Shown: positions 27,625 to 36,279, counted from the stretch's first letter. The stretch: 64,000 nt of DNA from Gillisia limnaea DSM 15749 (GCF_000243235.1 NZ_JH594606.1:1060576-1124575); one strand, 5' to 3'. The notes: generated by a model from the letters alone, not told the origin. Translations and numbers: made by a program.

Positions 27625-28032
27625 ATGAGTTACGCCATAAGCTACGTGAGCACCGTAGATAAAGATGTTACCGAGAATGATATCCAAAACGCATTGGATT
27701 ACAGCAAAAGTTGGAATAATGATCACGATATAAGTGGAATTTTACTCTACTCACAAGGAAATTTTTTTCAGGTTTTAGAAGGTGATAAAGAGGTTCTAAA
27801 AAAACTTTTTTCAAATATCAAAAATGATAAAAGACATTATGATATTATAAAAATCTTTGAAAAAGAAGTACCCCATGTAAAATTTGATACTTACCAAGTA
27901 GATTTCATTTCGTTAGACGCTCGCTTTCAACATAAAGATCTTCATTCCTACTTTTCTCAAATCAAATCTTTAAACCCTGCCATACAAACTTCGGTTAAAT
28001 ATATCTTGAATAAATTTACAGAAGGTATTTAA
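27625..28032 (+). CDS. BLUF-domain blue-light photoreceptor (copy 3, intact)
   Basis: Second intact stand-alone BLUF protein, 135 aa. It retains Tyr7 (YAISYVST), Trp30-Asn31-Asn32 (SWNNDHDISG) and Gln49 (GNFFQVLEGDK), the flavin-binding and signalling residues of the family. The C-terminal part is KFDTYQVDF to NKFTEGI, a helical cap. Like copy 2 it lacks an output domain. It lies 60 bp upstream of intact rpe, as each BLUF copy lies upstream of an rpe copy or remnant. Divergence between copies 2 and 3 is large enough to allow distinct partners. Confidence 0.9.
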   Translation: MSYAISYVSTVDKDVTENDIQNALDYSKSWNNDHDISGILLYSQGNFFQVLEGDKEVLKKLFSNIKNDKRHYDIIKIFEKEVPHVKFDTYQVDFISLDARFQHKDLHSYFSQIKSLNPAIQTSVKYILNKFTEGI

Positions 28033-28066
28033 TGTGCACTGCACTTATTTTGATAATTTGAATTTG

Positions 28067-28074
28067 TATTTTTG
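28067..28074 (+). promoter_or_regulatory. TAnnTTTG (-7) element before rpe
   Basis: TATTTTTG, 18 bp before the rpe ATG. A TTTTG lies 14 bp upstream (28048-28052), closer than the usual spacing. Confidence 0.4.
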
Positions 28075-28092
28075 TGAAAACTTACAAAAATA

Positions 28093-28755
28093 ATGAATTC
28101 AAAACTTATTGCCCCTTCGGTTCTGGCTGCCGATTTTGCCAATCTTCAACGCGACCTGGAAATGATCAATAACAGTGAAGCCGACTGGTTTCATATCGAT
28201 ATCATGGATGGTGTTTTTGTGCCAAATATTTCATTTGGAATGCCGGTTCTAAAGGCAATTGCCAAACATGCTAAAAAAACCATCGATGTTCACTTAATGA
28301 TCGTTGATCCAGATAGATACATCAAGGAATTTGCCGATTTGGGAGCTAATATTCTCACCGTGCATTATGAGGCCTGCCCACATCTGCACCGAACCCTTCA
28401 GGCGATAAAAGCTGAAGGAATGAAAGCTGGAGTTGCTATAAATCCGCATACGAATGTAGATTTGTTGAAAGATGTGATAAAAGATATCGACTTAGTTTGT
28501 GTAATGAGCGTAAACCCAGGTTTTGGTGGACAAAGTTTTATTGAACACACCTACAACAAGGTTCAGCGTCTAAAGGAAATCATCATTGCAAATAACGCTG
28601 ATACCCTTATCGAAATCGACGGAGGTGTGACCGATAAAAATGCTGCCAGGCTTGTAGAAGCAGGCGCAGATGTATTGGTTGCAGGGAGTCACGTCTTCAA
28701 AGCAAAAAACCAGATAGAAACAATTAAAGGACTTAAAAATATTGCAAATTCCTAA
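28093..28755 (+). CDS. rpe: Ribulose-phosphate 3-epimerase
   Basis: TIM-barrel epimerase of the pentose phosphate pathway interconverting ribulose 5-phosphate and xylulose 5-phosphate; 220 aa, full length. Motifs: IAPSVLAADFANL, WFHIDIMDGVFVPNISFG (metal-binding His and Asp), DVHLMIVDP, VCVMSVNPGFGGQSFI and the second metal Asp in EIDGGV, then AGADVLVAGSHVF for phosphate. The last 14 bases overlap the TTG start of ypdA, so the two are coupled. The 5' half has been duplicated twice upstream (26549, 27437). Confidence 0.95.
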   Translation: MNSKLIAPSVLAADFANLQRDLEMINNSEADWFHIDIMDGVFVPNISFGMPVLKAIAKHAKKTIDVHLMIVDPDRYIKEFADLGANILTVHYEACPHLHRTLQAIKAEGMKAGVAINPHTNVDLLKDVIKDIDLVCVMSVNPGFGGQSFIEHTYNKVQRLKEIIIANNADTLIEIDGGVTDKNAARLVEAGADVLVAGSHVFKAKNQIETIKGLKNIANS

Positions 28756-29734
28756 TAAAACGTACGATATAATAATTATTGGTAGTGGCCCCATAGGAAT
28801 TGCCTGTGGGCTTGAAGCCAAAAAGCACAATCTCTCTTACCTTATCCTGGAAAAAGGCTGTTTGGTGAATTCCCTTTACCACTACCCTTCTAATATGACC
28901 TTTTTTTCAACTTCAGAAAAACTTGAGCTGGACAATATTCCATTTATCAGCATTAATCCTAAACCACGAAAGGCTGAAGCGCTGGAATATTATCGAAGGA
29001 TTGCGGTTTCCAATGATTTGAATATTAATTTATTTGAGAAGGTACTTTCAATAGAAAGCGAAGATGAAACCGTTCATAGCATAAAAACTTCAAAAGGGAT
29101 TTACACCTCCAAAAAAGTAATAATCGCCACCGGATTTTATGATATCCCAAATTATCTTGGCATCCCGGGGGAAGATTTGCCAAAAGTAAATCATTATTAC
29201 AATGATCCGCATTTCTACGCTAAACAAAAGACCATCGTAGTTGGAGCAAGCAATTCTGCAGTAGACGCAGCCCTGGAAATTTACAGAAAAGGTGGAGATG
29301 TTACTATGATTGTAAGAACTCCGGAAATTGGACAGCGTGTAAAATACTGGGTTCGCCCGGATATTATCAACCGCATTGAAGAAGGCAGTATAAAGGCTTA
29401 TTTTGAAGCAGAAATAGCTGAAATAAAAGAAACTTCCGTCATTCTCAAAACTCCGGAAGGCGAAAAAATCCTTGAAAATGATTTTGTTTTATTGCTTACA
29501 GGCTACAGGCCAAATTTTGGTTTTCTAAAAAATATTGGGATCAATATTTCTCAAGATGAAAAACATATTCCGGAATATGGTAAAGAATCCATGGAGACCA
29601 ATGTTTCAGGGGTTTATCTTGCAGGAGTTATTTGCGGAGGAATGGAAACACACAAATGGTTTATTGAAAATTCCAGGATCCACGCCCAAATGATTTTACA
29701 GGACATTGATAAAAAAATAAAGAAGGCATCTTAA
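28742..29734 (+). CDS. ypdA: YpdA/Bdr-type bacillithiol disulfide reductase
   Basis: Flavoprotein of 330 aa that is expected to reduce oxidised bacillithiol with NADPH. An N-terminal FAD motif (DIIIIGSGPIGIACGLEA) is followed by a Cys-containing segment LEKGCLVNSLYHYPSNMTFF characteristic of YpdA, and an NADPH-binding second Rossmann motif (VVGASNSAVDAALEI). The start is TTG at 28742: an in-frame TAG lies at 28715-28717 and no ATG intervenes, while TTG places the FAD motif at the normal distance. It overlaps rpe by 14 nt. Its presence suggests the organism uses bacillithiol as its main thiol, as other Bacteroidota do. Confidence 0.85.
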   Translation: MQIPNKTYDIIIIGSGPIGIACGLEAKKHNLSYLILEKGCLVNSLYHYPSNMTFFSTSEKLELDNIPFISINPKPRKAEALEYYRRIAVSNDLNINLFEKVLSIESEDETVHSIKTSKGIYTSKKVIIATGFYDIPNYLGIPGEDLPKVNHYYNDPHFYAKQKTIVVGASNSAVDAALEIYRKGGDVTMIVRTPEIGQRVKYWVRPDIINRIEEGSIKAYFEAEIAEIKETSVILKTPEGEKILENDFVLLLTGYRPNFGFLKNIGINISQDEKHIPEYGKESMETNVSGVYLAGVICGGMETHKWFIENSRIHAQMILQDIDKKIKKAS

Positions 29735-29736
29735 AT

Positions 29737-29898
29737 AATCAAGAGCCTCCCGCCCAAACGGTTCTGGCAGGACCGACATGAAATTCAAGGCGGGCAAGTC
29801 CACAAGATATACTAAAAGAAGAAATACCAGAATTCCCGATGAAATACCAGCCGAACTGGACACGCGGGCAAGAAAAATTAAACCTTTGTTGGGATTAA
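29737..29898. repeat. Dispersed intergenic repeat, copy 4 (diverged)
   Basis: Same opening (AATCAAGAGCCTCCCGCC) and closing (TTAAACCTTTGTTGGGATTA) blocks as the other copies, with a different middle that keeps CGGGCAAG motifs. It fills the gap between ypdA and the next convergent gene and reaches that gene's stop codon. Confidence 0.6.
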
Positions 29899-30260
29899 AG
29901 CACTATAACTTCCGCATCCTTGAATAACAGTTTATTTTTATTCAGAAGTCGCCCGTAAAAAGCCATATCATTTTTGTTCTTTTTAAGAGATCCATCTAAC
30001 CAGGAAGTTTTGCCATCCAAAGGATACGAAATAATATTTATTTCGGGATAGGAACCGGTTTTTGAATTAGGATCTTCCACTCCAATTTCAATCGCATTTT
30101 CCATGGGATTATAATAAACAAATTTCGCCAGGAAATTATGTTTTATAAGTTCTGTAAAGTCTTCTGAAAGCTCTTTACTTCTCAAACTTTCCTTTAAATA
30201 CTCCTTCATCAATACTCTCATTGTTAAAAGGATTTCACTCTGATTATAGTAGGTTGTCAT
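29895..30260 (-). CDS. Hypothetical protein, 121 aa
   Basis: Small soluble protein without signal peptide or membrane segment. Middle part FVYYNPMENAIEIGVEDPN and ISYPLDGKTSWLDGSLKKN suggest a beta-rich core; the N-terminal part (MRVLMKEYLKESLRSKEL) is helical. No family recognised. ATG at 30260 is preferred to the upstream ATG at 30305, which would add a hydrophobic unmatched stretch; ATG at 30221 is also possible. It is convergent with ypdA and divergent from the sugar operon. Confidence 0.55.
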   Translation of the reverse strand: MTTYYNQSEILLTMRVLMKEYLKESLRSKELSEDFTELIKHNFLAKFVYYNPMENAIEIGVEDPNSKTGSYPEINIISYPLDGKTSWLDGSLKKNKNDMAFYGRLLNKNKLLFKDAEVIVL

Positions 30261-30541
30261 GACTGTTGAACATTTGTTAAATTTAAGATGATAAAAATAA
30301 AGCAACCAGATCTATCTCAGTATTTTTTATAAAAGGTTTAACTTGTTAACATAATTTATTTTAAATTTCCGGAGATTTATGAAGGAGATGCCAGTCATTT
30401 ATTTCTAATGAGCAGCTGAATACTCCTTAAAACCCTGGTTTGAAATGAGCTTAATGGAACCCGATCCAAACTCCGGTGAAGGATTACGAATTGCTTCGGA
30501 GAGCTATAGGGAGACCGTTTAAAAACAATAAATATCTACAC

Positions 30542-31858
30542 ATGAATAAGATTTTAGTATGGTCTATAACCGCCGCTATGGCCGGTTTTTTATTTGGTTT
30601 TGATACCGTTGTAATTTCAGGAGCCGACAAGCAATTACAGGCCCTTTGGGGAACCTCTGATGCCTATCATGGAATCGTGGTTATGACCATGGCTCTATGG
30701 GGAACTGTGGTAGGAGCGATATTTGGTGGTATCCCCACCAACCGCTTAGGTAGAAAAACCACCCTGATCTGGATTGGAATATTTTATGTGATTTCTGCCG
30801 TGGGATCGGCATTTGCAAATGACCCCGTAACCTTTGCGATTTTTAGATTTTTGGGTGGGGTGGGAGTAGGAGTTTCCACTATTGCCGCACCTACCTATGT
30901 TTCAGAGATCGCTCCTGCAAAAGACAGGGGTAGATTGGTTTCCCTGTATCAATTCAATATCGTTTTAGGGATATTGATCGCATTCTTATCGAACTACCTT
31001 CTTAGAAATACCGGGGCAGAGCCCTGGAGATGGATGTTGGGTGTTGAAGCGATTCCCGCCGTTTTCTATACTTTTTTTGTGTTTTTTGTACCCAGAAGTC
31101 CACGCTGGTTAATCTCAAAGAAAAGGTACGAGGAGGCCGAAAAAGTGATGCAAATCATCAATCCCGATGATGATGTGAAGCAAAAGATGGTGGAAATAAA
31201 AGCACAATCGGAGGTAAAATTATCAGGGGAAAATATCTTTATGCGAAAATACAGGTTCCCACTACTCCTGGCCTTCCTTATCGCATTCTTTAATCAGTTA
31301 TCAGGAATAAACGCATTTCTTTATTATGCTCCCCGAATATTTGAGGAGGCGGGTCTCGGGGTAAGTACAGCACTTTTAAGCAGCATTGGAATTGGAGTGG
31401 TAAACCTGCTCTTCACCTTACTTGGGGTTTTTCTTATCGACAGACTGGGAAGAAAACAACTTATGCTCTTTGGCTCCATTGGATACATTATTTCCTTAGG
31501 CCTGGTAGCAGCTGCATTTTTTCTTAATTGGGGCGGATTATGGATCCCGATATTCCTATTCCTGTTTATTGCGTCCCATGCCATAGGCCAGGGAGCCGTA
31601 ATTTGGGTGTTTATATCGGAAGTTTTTCCAAACCATTTAAGAGCTTCAGGTCAATCTTTTGGTGCTTCCACTCATTGGGTTCTGGCTGCTATTATTCCGG
31701 CTCTTATCCCCTATCTTTTTTCTACGATTGGGGCAGGTTATGTATTTGCATTTTTCACTTTTATGATGTTCCTTCAGTTATTGTTCGTCCTATTTATAAT
31801 GCCGGAAACCAAAGGAAAATCCCTGGAGCAACTCAGCGAAGAATTATTGTTTAAATAA
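30542..31858 (+). CDS. Sugar porter family MFS transporter (probable sucrose/fructose permease)
   Basis: Twelve-segment major facilitator, 438 aa, importing a sugar across the inner membrane by proton symport. Sugar-porter motifs: GFLFGFDTVVISGA in helix 1, NRLGRKTTL between helices 2 and 3, VPRSPRWLISK after helix 6, DRLGRKQLML, and PETKGKSLEQL at the C-terminus. ATG at 30542 gives the family N-terminus directly before helix 1; an in-frame GTG at 30476 would add 22 unmatched residues. It heads an operon with GH32 (14-bp gap) and fructokinase, so sucrose or fructose from fructan is the likely substrate. Confidence 0.88.
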   Translation: MNKILVWSITAAMAGFLFGFDTVVISGADKQLQALWGTSDAYHGIVVMTMALWGTVVGAIFGGIPTNRLGRKTTLIWIGIFYVISAVGSAFANDPVTFAIFRFLGGVGVGVSTIAAPTYVSEIAPAKDRGRLVSLYQFNIVLGILIAFLSNYLLRNTGAEPWRWMLGVEAIPAVFYTFFVFFVPRSPRWLISKKRYEEAEKVMQIINPDDDVKQKMVEIKAQSEVKLSGENIFMRKYRFPLLLAFLIAFFNQLSGINAFLYYAPRIFEEAGLGVSTALLSSIGIGVVNLLFTLLGVFLIDRLGRKQLMLFGSIGYIISLGLVAAAFFLNWGGLWIPIFLFLFIASHAIGQGAVIWVFISEVFPNHLRASGQSFGASTHWVLAAIIPALIPYLFSTIGAGYVFAFFTFMMFLQLLFVLFIMPETKGKSLEQLSEELLFK

Positions 31859-31872
31859 ATAAAAATTCAGAA

Positions 31873-33492
31873 ATGAAAAAAATCAAAACACCAATCATAC
31901 TTGCAGTCATTGGCATATTGAGCCTTTCTTCTTGTAAGGACAATGAAAAGCAGGATTCCGAAGTACTGGAAGTTACTGAAGTAGCTGCAGATGAGATCTT
32001 TCGTCCAAATTTTCATTTTACGCCTCAGGAAAACTGGATGAATGATCCTAACGGAATGTTCTACCTAAATGGTACCTACCATTTATTCTTTCAATATTAT
32101 CCTGAAGGGAATGTTTGGGGCCCTATGCATTGGGGACACGCAACGAGTAAAGATATGGTGACCTGGGAGGAACTGCCTATCGCATTAGAACCGGATGAAT
32201 TTGGCTATATTTTTTCCGGAAGTGCTGTGGTAGATGTTGATAACACCTCTGGTTTTGGAGATGGCACTACCCCACCGGTTGTGGCAATATTCACCTACCA
32301 CGACCCAAAAGGGGAAGCAGAAGGTAGGATAGATTATCAGTCTCAGGCTATTGCGTACAGCCTGGACGAAGGAAAAACCTGGACCAAATATGAAGCGAAT
32401 CCCGTAATAGCAAATCCGGATATAAAGGATTTTCGCGACCCCAAGGTGATATGGGATGAACAAAATCAACAATGGCTTATGGCTTTGGCAACGGTAGATA
32501 GAAACCTGTTTTATGGCTCCCCAAATTTAAAAGACTGGGAACTGCTTTCAGAATTTGGAGAAGCAACCGGAGCTCACGACGGAGTTTGGGAATGCCCGGA
32601 CTTTTTTCCAATGAAGGTGGAGAATTCTGAAGAAATTAAATGGGTGCTCATTCAAAGCCTCAATCCCGGTGGATTTAATGGCGGTTCCGGGACACAATAT
32701 TTCGTTGGGGATTTTAATGGAAAAGAATTTAAGGTGGATCCTTCTATGGAAAACCTTCCTGAAAAACATGATCACTGGATAGATTATGGAAAAGATAATT
32801 ATGCTGGCGTTACCTGGTCGAATATCCCCGATAGTGACGGGCGAAAATTATTTATGGGTTGGATGTCCAACTGGCTATATGCACAGGAAGTCCCAACTGA
32901 AACCTGGAGGAGCTCAATGACAGTTGCAAGAGAACTCACCCTTAAAAAAGTGGGTGATACCTACAGGATATTTTCCATGCCGGTAGAAGAACTAGATACC
33001 TACAAGGAAGCCCTGTTTCAGGTAGACCAACTTATGGTAAAAACTTCAGCTGAAATTGCTCCTGAAGTAGAAAAAGATCTTACCAGAGCCGAAATAAAAT
33101 TTGAAATTCCCAACCTGAAGCAAACGAACTATGAATTCAGTTTAAGTAATTTAGAAGGAGAAATTTTGAAATTTGGGTATAAGCATTCTAAAAAACAATT
33201 TTATATCAACCGGGAAGAGTCGGGAATTATAGATTTCAACGATGAATTTGCAGGAACTATTTCCTATGGACCCCGCACCTCCAAATCTGATACTTTATCT
33301 GTACTAATGATCCTGGACAGGACGTCCATTGAACTGTTTTATGATAAAGGTGAAACTTTAATGACCGAGATTTTCTTTCCTGAAAAACCCTACACATCAT
33401 TTTCTGTAAAAGGGGAAGGAGATTTTGAACTGAAAAATATAGAGATAAACCAGTTTAATTTTGAAAAAAAGAATGCAGATGGAAAAAATTAA
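31873..33492 (+). CDS. Glycoside hydrolase family 32 lipoprotein (levanase/invertase type)
   Basis: Lipobox signal (LSLSSC, Cys21) indicates a lipid-anchored enzyme. The five-bladed propeller carries all catalytic motifs: WMNDPNG (nucleophile Asp58), FRDP (transition-state stabiliser Asp189) and WECPDFF (acid/base Glu240). A C-terminal beta-sandwich with DRTSIELFYDKG completes the 539 residues. It should cleave beta-fructosyl bonds of sucrose, levan or inulin. It is encoded between the sugar permease and the fructokinase, whose start lies inside its 3' end. There is no SusC/SusD pair here, so short substrates such as sucrose are favoured. Confidence 0.92.
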   Translation: MKKIKTPIILAVIGILSLSSCKDNEKQDSEVLEVTEVAADEIFRPNFHFTPQENWMNDPNGMFYLNGTYHLFFQYYPEGNVWGPMHWGHATSKDMVTWEELPIALEPDEFGYIFSGSAVVDVDNTSGFGDGTTPPVVAIFTYHDPKGEAEGRIDYQSQAIAYSLDEGKTWTKYEANPVIANPDIKDFRDPKVIWDEQNQQWLMALATVDRNLFYGSPNLKDWELLSEFGEATGAHDGVWECPDFFPMKVENSEEIKWVLIQSLNPGGFNGGSGTQYFVGDFNGKEFKVDPSMENLPEKHDHWIDYGKDNYAGVTWSNIPDSDGRKLFMGWMSNWLYAQEVPTETWRSSMTVARELTLKKVGDTYRIFSMPVEELDTYKEALFQVDQLMVKTSAEIAPEVEKDLTRAEIKFEIPNLKQTNYEFSLSNLEGEILKFGYKHSKKQFYINREESGIIDFNDEFAGTISYGPRTSKSDTLSVLMILDRTSIELFYDKGETLMTEIFFPEKPYTSFSVKGEGDFELKNIEINQFNFEKKNADGKN

Positions 33493-34372
33493 GGCTGTTT
33501 GCTTTGGGGAAGTTTTATGGGATGTATTTCCAAATCATAAAAAAATTGGTGGCGCTCCTTTAAATGTGGCCTTAAGGATGAATTCTTTGGGGATTGACAC
33601 CTCAGTTATAAGTCAGATCGGAGAGGATAAAAACGGCGAAGAAATTAGGGATTATTTAAAAAATTCTGGGATCACTGTTGATGCAGTTTCCATCACTTCC
33701 AGTTATCCCACCGGAGAGGTTCAGGTAATTTTAAACGAGAAAGGTTCTGCATCCTATGAGATCAAACATCCTGCTGCCTGGGATAAAATTGAAGTTTCAA
33801 AAATCATAGAGGACATCACCAAAAAATCGGATGTTTTCATTTTTGGAAGTCTGGTTTGCAGGGATGAAATTAGCAGGAATACCTTATTCGAATTACTAAG
33901 GACGGCAACCTATAAAGTTTTCGATATCAACTTACGTCCACCACATTATAAAAAAGAGGTCCTTGAACATCTAATGCGATCTTCAAATTTCATCAAATTC
34001 AATGATGATGAATTATTTGAAATTTCAGAAATGATGGGTTCGAAATTCAATTCCCTGGAGCAGAATATAAAGTTTATTGCCGAAACCTTTATGCCAAATA
34101 CAATTTGCGTCACCAAAGGAAATCACGGAGCTGTACTTTTTCATAAGGAAAAATGGTATTATAATAGTGGATATAAAATTAAAGTGAAAGACACTGTTGG
34201 TGCCGGAGATTCCTTCCTTGCTTCATTAATTGTAAAATTACTTCAAAAAGAGGATCCTCAAACCGCCCTGGATTTTGCCTGTGCTATGGGAGCCCTTGTT
34301 GCCGGAAGTAATGGTGCAAATCCTGAGATCACAATGCTGCAAATTGAAGATTTTATGTTTCCGGAGCAATAG
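33479..34372 (+). CDS. PfkB-family fructokinase
   Basis: Ribokinase-fold carbohydrate kinase, about 297 aa. The N-terminal CFGEVLWDVFPNHKKIGGAP contains the substrate-binding GGAPLN, and the C-terminal signature DTVGAGDSFLASL holds the catalytic Asp and anion hole. Context (permease plus GH32) points to ATP-dependent phosphorylation of free fructose to fructose 6-phosphate. ATG at 33479 (MEKIKAVCFGE) is preferred; an ATG at 33473 and a TTG at 33461 are in frame just upstream. The gene start overlaps the GH32 end, so the three genes form one operon. Confidence 0.88.
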   Translation: MEKIKAVCFGEVLWDVFPNHKKIGGAPLNVALRMNSLGIDTSVISQIGEDKNGEEIRDYLKNSGITVDAVSITSSYPTGEVQVILNEKGSASYEIKHPAAWDKIEVSKIIEDITKKSDVFIFGSLVCRDEISRNTLFELLRTATYKVFDINLRPPHYKKEVLEHLMRSSNFIKFNDDELFEISEMMGSKFNSLEQNIKFIAETFMPNTICVTKGNHGAVLFHKEKWYYNSGYKIKVKDTVGAGDSFLASLIVKLLQKEDPQTALDFACAMGALVAGSNGANPEITMLQIEDFMFPEQ

Positions 34373-34469
34373 TTCTAATGTCTTTAGGTCTTCAACTTTA
34401 AAGCATAATCAATTAGCCCGGAGCAAACTCACGAAGATCATAAATGTACGATATACCCAAAATTTCGAT

Positions 34470-34500
34470 GAATTCCCGGTCGAAAGGACCGGGCGAATTC
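34470..34500. repeat. Perfect-armed palindrome after the fructokinase gene
   Basis: GAATTC-CCGGTC, a short GAAAG loop, then GACCGG-GC-GAATTC. The arms pair over 12 bp with one bulge. No T-run follows, so it is not an ordinary terminator; it could be an operator, a processing site or a protein-binding cruciform. Confidence 0.55.
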
Positions 34501-34574
34501 TGCAAATCCATAAAATTTAATTGGCATGCCGAGTCTGAAGGACTACATCTACCTTTCCAGGCGATAAAGGCTGA

Positions 34575-34787
34575 GATCTTTCTCCTCGTCAAACTCCCGG
34601 AGTACTTCAATGCAAGGTGATTCCTACTTCTGTTACAAAACCGGGAATACTGGCCTGGACAGTATCTCTGCCAGAAGAACTCAAAATTGCCGGTACTAAA
34701 AAAATCTTGGGGATATCGGTATGCGGTCTGGGAAATTATAAGGAAAGTTCTTTTGAGGCAAAGCCCAAAGAGATGCATTATCAATAA
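34575..34787 (+). pseudogene. Possible 3' remnant of a protein-coding gene
   Basis: An open frame ends at TAA 34785-34787 and reads VIPTSVTKPGILAWTVSLPE and KKILGISVCGLGNYKESSFE, which looks like real protein composition, but there is no credible start and no recognised family. The whole gap 34373-34795 otherwise holds only the palindrome at 34470. Minus-strand readings here look random. Confidence 0.25.
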
Positions 34788-34795
34788 TTATCAGT

Positions 34796-35215
34796 TTAAT
34801 CATTACCAATTCGGGATAAAATCAAATGGGTGGTGGGCTCTCCAAAACTAACAAGTTTATCTATAAATTGTTGAAGATGCATTTGGTCTTTAAGTGCCAC
34901 TCGTAAATGAAAATTGTGTTGACCAGTTATCCTAAAGGCTTCTTTAACCTCGGGATATGTGCTAATCTCTGCCATTGCAGTTTTAAATTTACCACTAAAG
35001 ATTTTCAGCATAATAAAAACTTCAAGATTATTTCCCATAAGATGTTGATCCAGGCGAAGTGTGTAACCCTGAATCACCCCTGTATCCTCCAGTTTTATTA
35101 TACGATCTCTTACCGAAGAAGGTGATAGAAAAATCTGCTTCCCAATTTCGGCATAAGGTATCCTGGAATTAACTTTTAATATATCGATTATTTTGCGATC
35201 TATAGTATCTATCAT
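34796..35215 (-). CDS. Lrp/AsnC-family transcriptional regulator
   Basis: Feast/famine regulator, 139 aa, one-component DNA-binding protein responding to an amino acid or related ligand. N-terminal AsnC-type helix-turn-helix (IDRKIIDILKVNSRIPYAEIG followed by FLSPSSVRDRIIKLEDTGVI) and C-terminal RAM/SAM ligand domain (EVKEAFRITGQHNFHLRVAL). It is divergent from a TauE/SafE-like permease 126 bp away, which it may regulate. On the minus strand a TATTTTTG element (35243 to 35236) precedes it. Confidence 0.88.
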   Translation of the reverse strand: MIDTIDRKIIDILKVNSRIPYAEIGKQIFLSPSSVRDRIIKLEDTGVIQGYTLRLDQHLMGNNLEVFIMLKIFSGKFKTAMAEISTYPEVKEAFRITGQHNFHLRVALKDQMHLQQFIDKLVSFGEPTTHLILSRIGND

Positions 35216-35341
35216 TGAAACAAGTGTTAGAATATCAAAAATACCTTTTTTAATTTAAAAGTATCATTTTTTGCCACCGATTCCACTTCATTACATAACA
35301 TTGAAGTTTTAAATTCGCTCTAATATTTAAAACAAAAGGCA

Positions 35342-36058
35342 GTGGATATTTATATTTTAGTTATCCTGGGGATAGCGATATTTTTCGGATTTTTTGTGCA
35401 GACCTTAATTGGCTTTGCGGGTTCTTTAATAGCCTTGCCAATACTATTACTGGCAGTAAAATTACCGGATGCTATAGCTTTTATATCCATCTTTTATTTA
35501 TTTTCAAGTGCTTTTATGGTTTATAAAGAATGGCATAATATTAATAAGGATATCATTCTGGGGCTTTCAATAACATCTTTGGTGGGCGTAATTTTGGGGA
35601 TTATAGTTCTTACGTATTCCAAACCCGTAATATTGCAAACAGGTTTAGGAATATTTATTTTATTATATGTTGCTTATGTTCTCATTGGAAAAACAGAGGT
35701 GGTTTTAGGCAGGAAAACCAATTGGGCTTTTGGAGTAATGGGCGGATTCTTTTCAGGTGTTTTTTCAACCGGCGGCCCATTATATGTAATAAGTGTAAAA
35801 AATTCAGTAAAAGAAGCTAAACCATTCAGAGCGACTATGATAGGGGTACTAGCTTTAGTAACTCTTATAAGAATCCCGGCTTTGAGCATTAGTGGGGTTT
35901 TGAATTTGGAGCATGTAAAGATGAGCTTGATTATATTGCCTGTTTTCTTTTTGGCTCAATTTCTGGGAACGAAGATCTTTCCAAAGATTAACGAAGTTCA
36001 ATTTAAGAAAGTATTACTCTTTCTTTTATGTCTTTCTGGATTAGCATTAATTTTTTAA
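35342..36058 (+). CDS. TauE/SafE-family sulfite/anion exporter-like membrane protein
   Basis: Polytopic permease, 238 aa, with eight predicted membrane segments in two repeats (FFGFFVQTLIGFAGSLIALP; GVMGGFFSGVFSTGGPLYVI carries the second family repeat). Relatives export sulfite, sulfoacetate or other organic anions. The start is GTG at 35342: an in-frame TAA lies at 35321 and there is no ATG between. Divergent Lrp regulator next door is probably its controller. Substrate not deducible. Confidence 0.8.
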   Translation: MDIYILVILGIAIFFGFFVQTLIGFAGSLIALPILLLAVKLPDAIAFISIFYLFSSAFMVYKEWHNINKDIILGLSITSLVGVILGIIVLTYSKPVILQTGLGIFILLYVAYVLIGKTEVVLGRKTNWAFGVMGGFFSGVFSTGGPLYVISVKNSVKEAKPFRATMIGVLALVTLIRIPALSISGVLNLEHVKMSLIILPVFFLAQFLGTKIFPKINEVQFKKVLLFLLCLSGLALIF

Positions 36059-36117
36059 ATTCATATTAATTTTCGTGGCAGTAAATGGAGTAGTTTTCCA
36101 TATTTAAAATTCAGGAA

Positions 36118-36279
36118 ATGGAAGATAAAAAGTTACCGAAACTTTTAGGGTATTGACTTTAAAAGATGCTGTAGGCGTAGGTTTGGGAGCCATTATTGGC
36201 GCAGGAATATTAATGGCGCACAACTATTTATGGATAGAGATCCCGGCAAGGTATCTTTCAGAACCAAAAAATTCATAGA
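36118..36279 (+). pseudogene. N-terminal remnant of an APC-family amino-acid permease
   Basis: ATG at 36118 starts EDKKLPKLLG; a frameshift then leads into TLKDAVGVGLGAIIGAGIL, the first transmembrane segment typical of amino-acid permeases (LGLKDAVAIGLGAIIGAGIF-like). After that the match stops and the frame ends. Only the first helix survives, so the gene is dead. Confidence 0.6.

Noticed and set aside
34413..34784. Minus-strand frame of 123 codons downstream of the fructokinase gene
   Set aside because: It reads through the palindrome at 34470 and has no convincing composition; the plus strand of its left part looks more protein-like.
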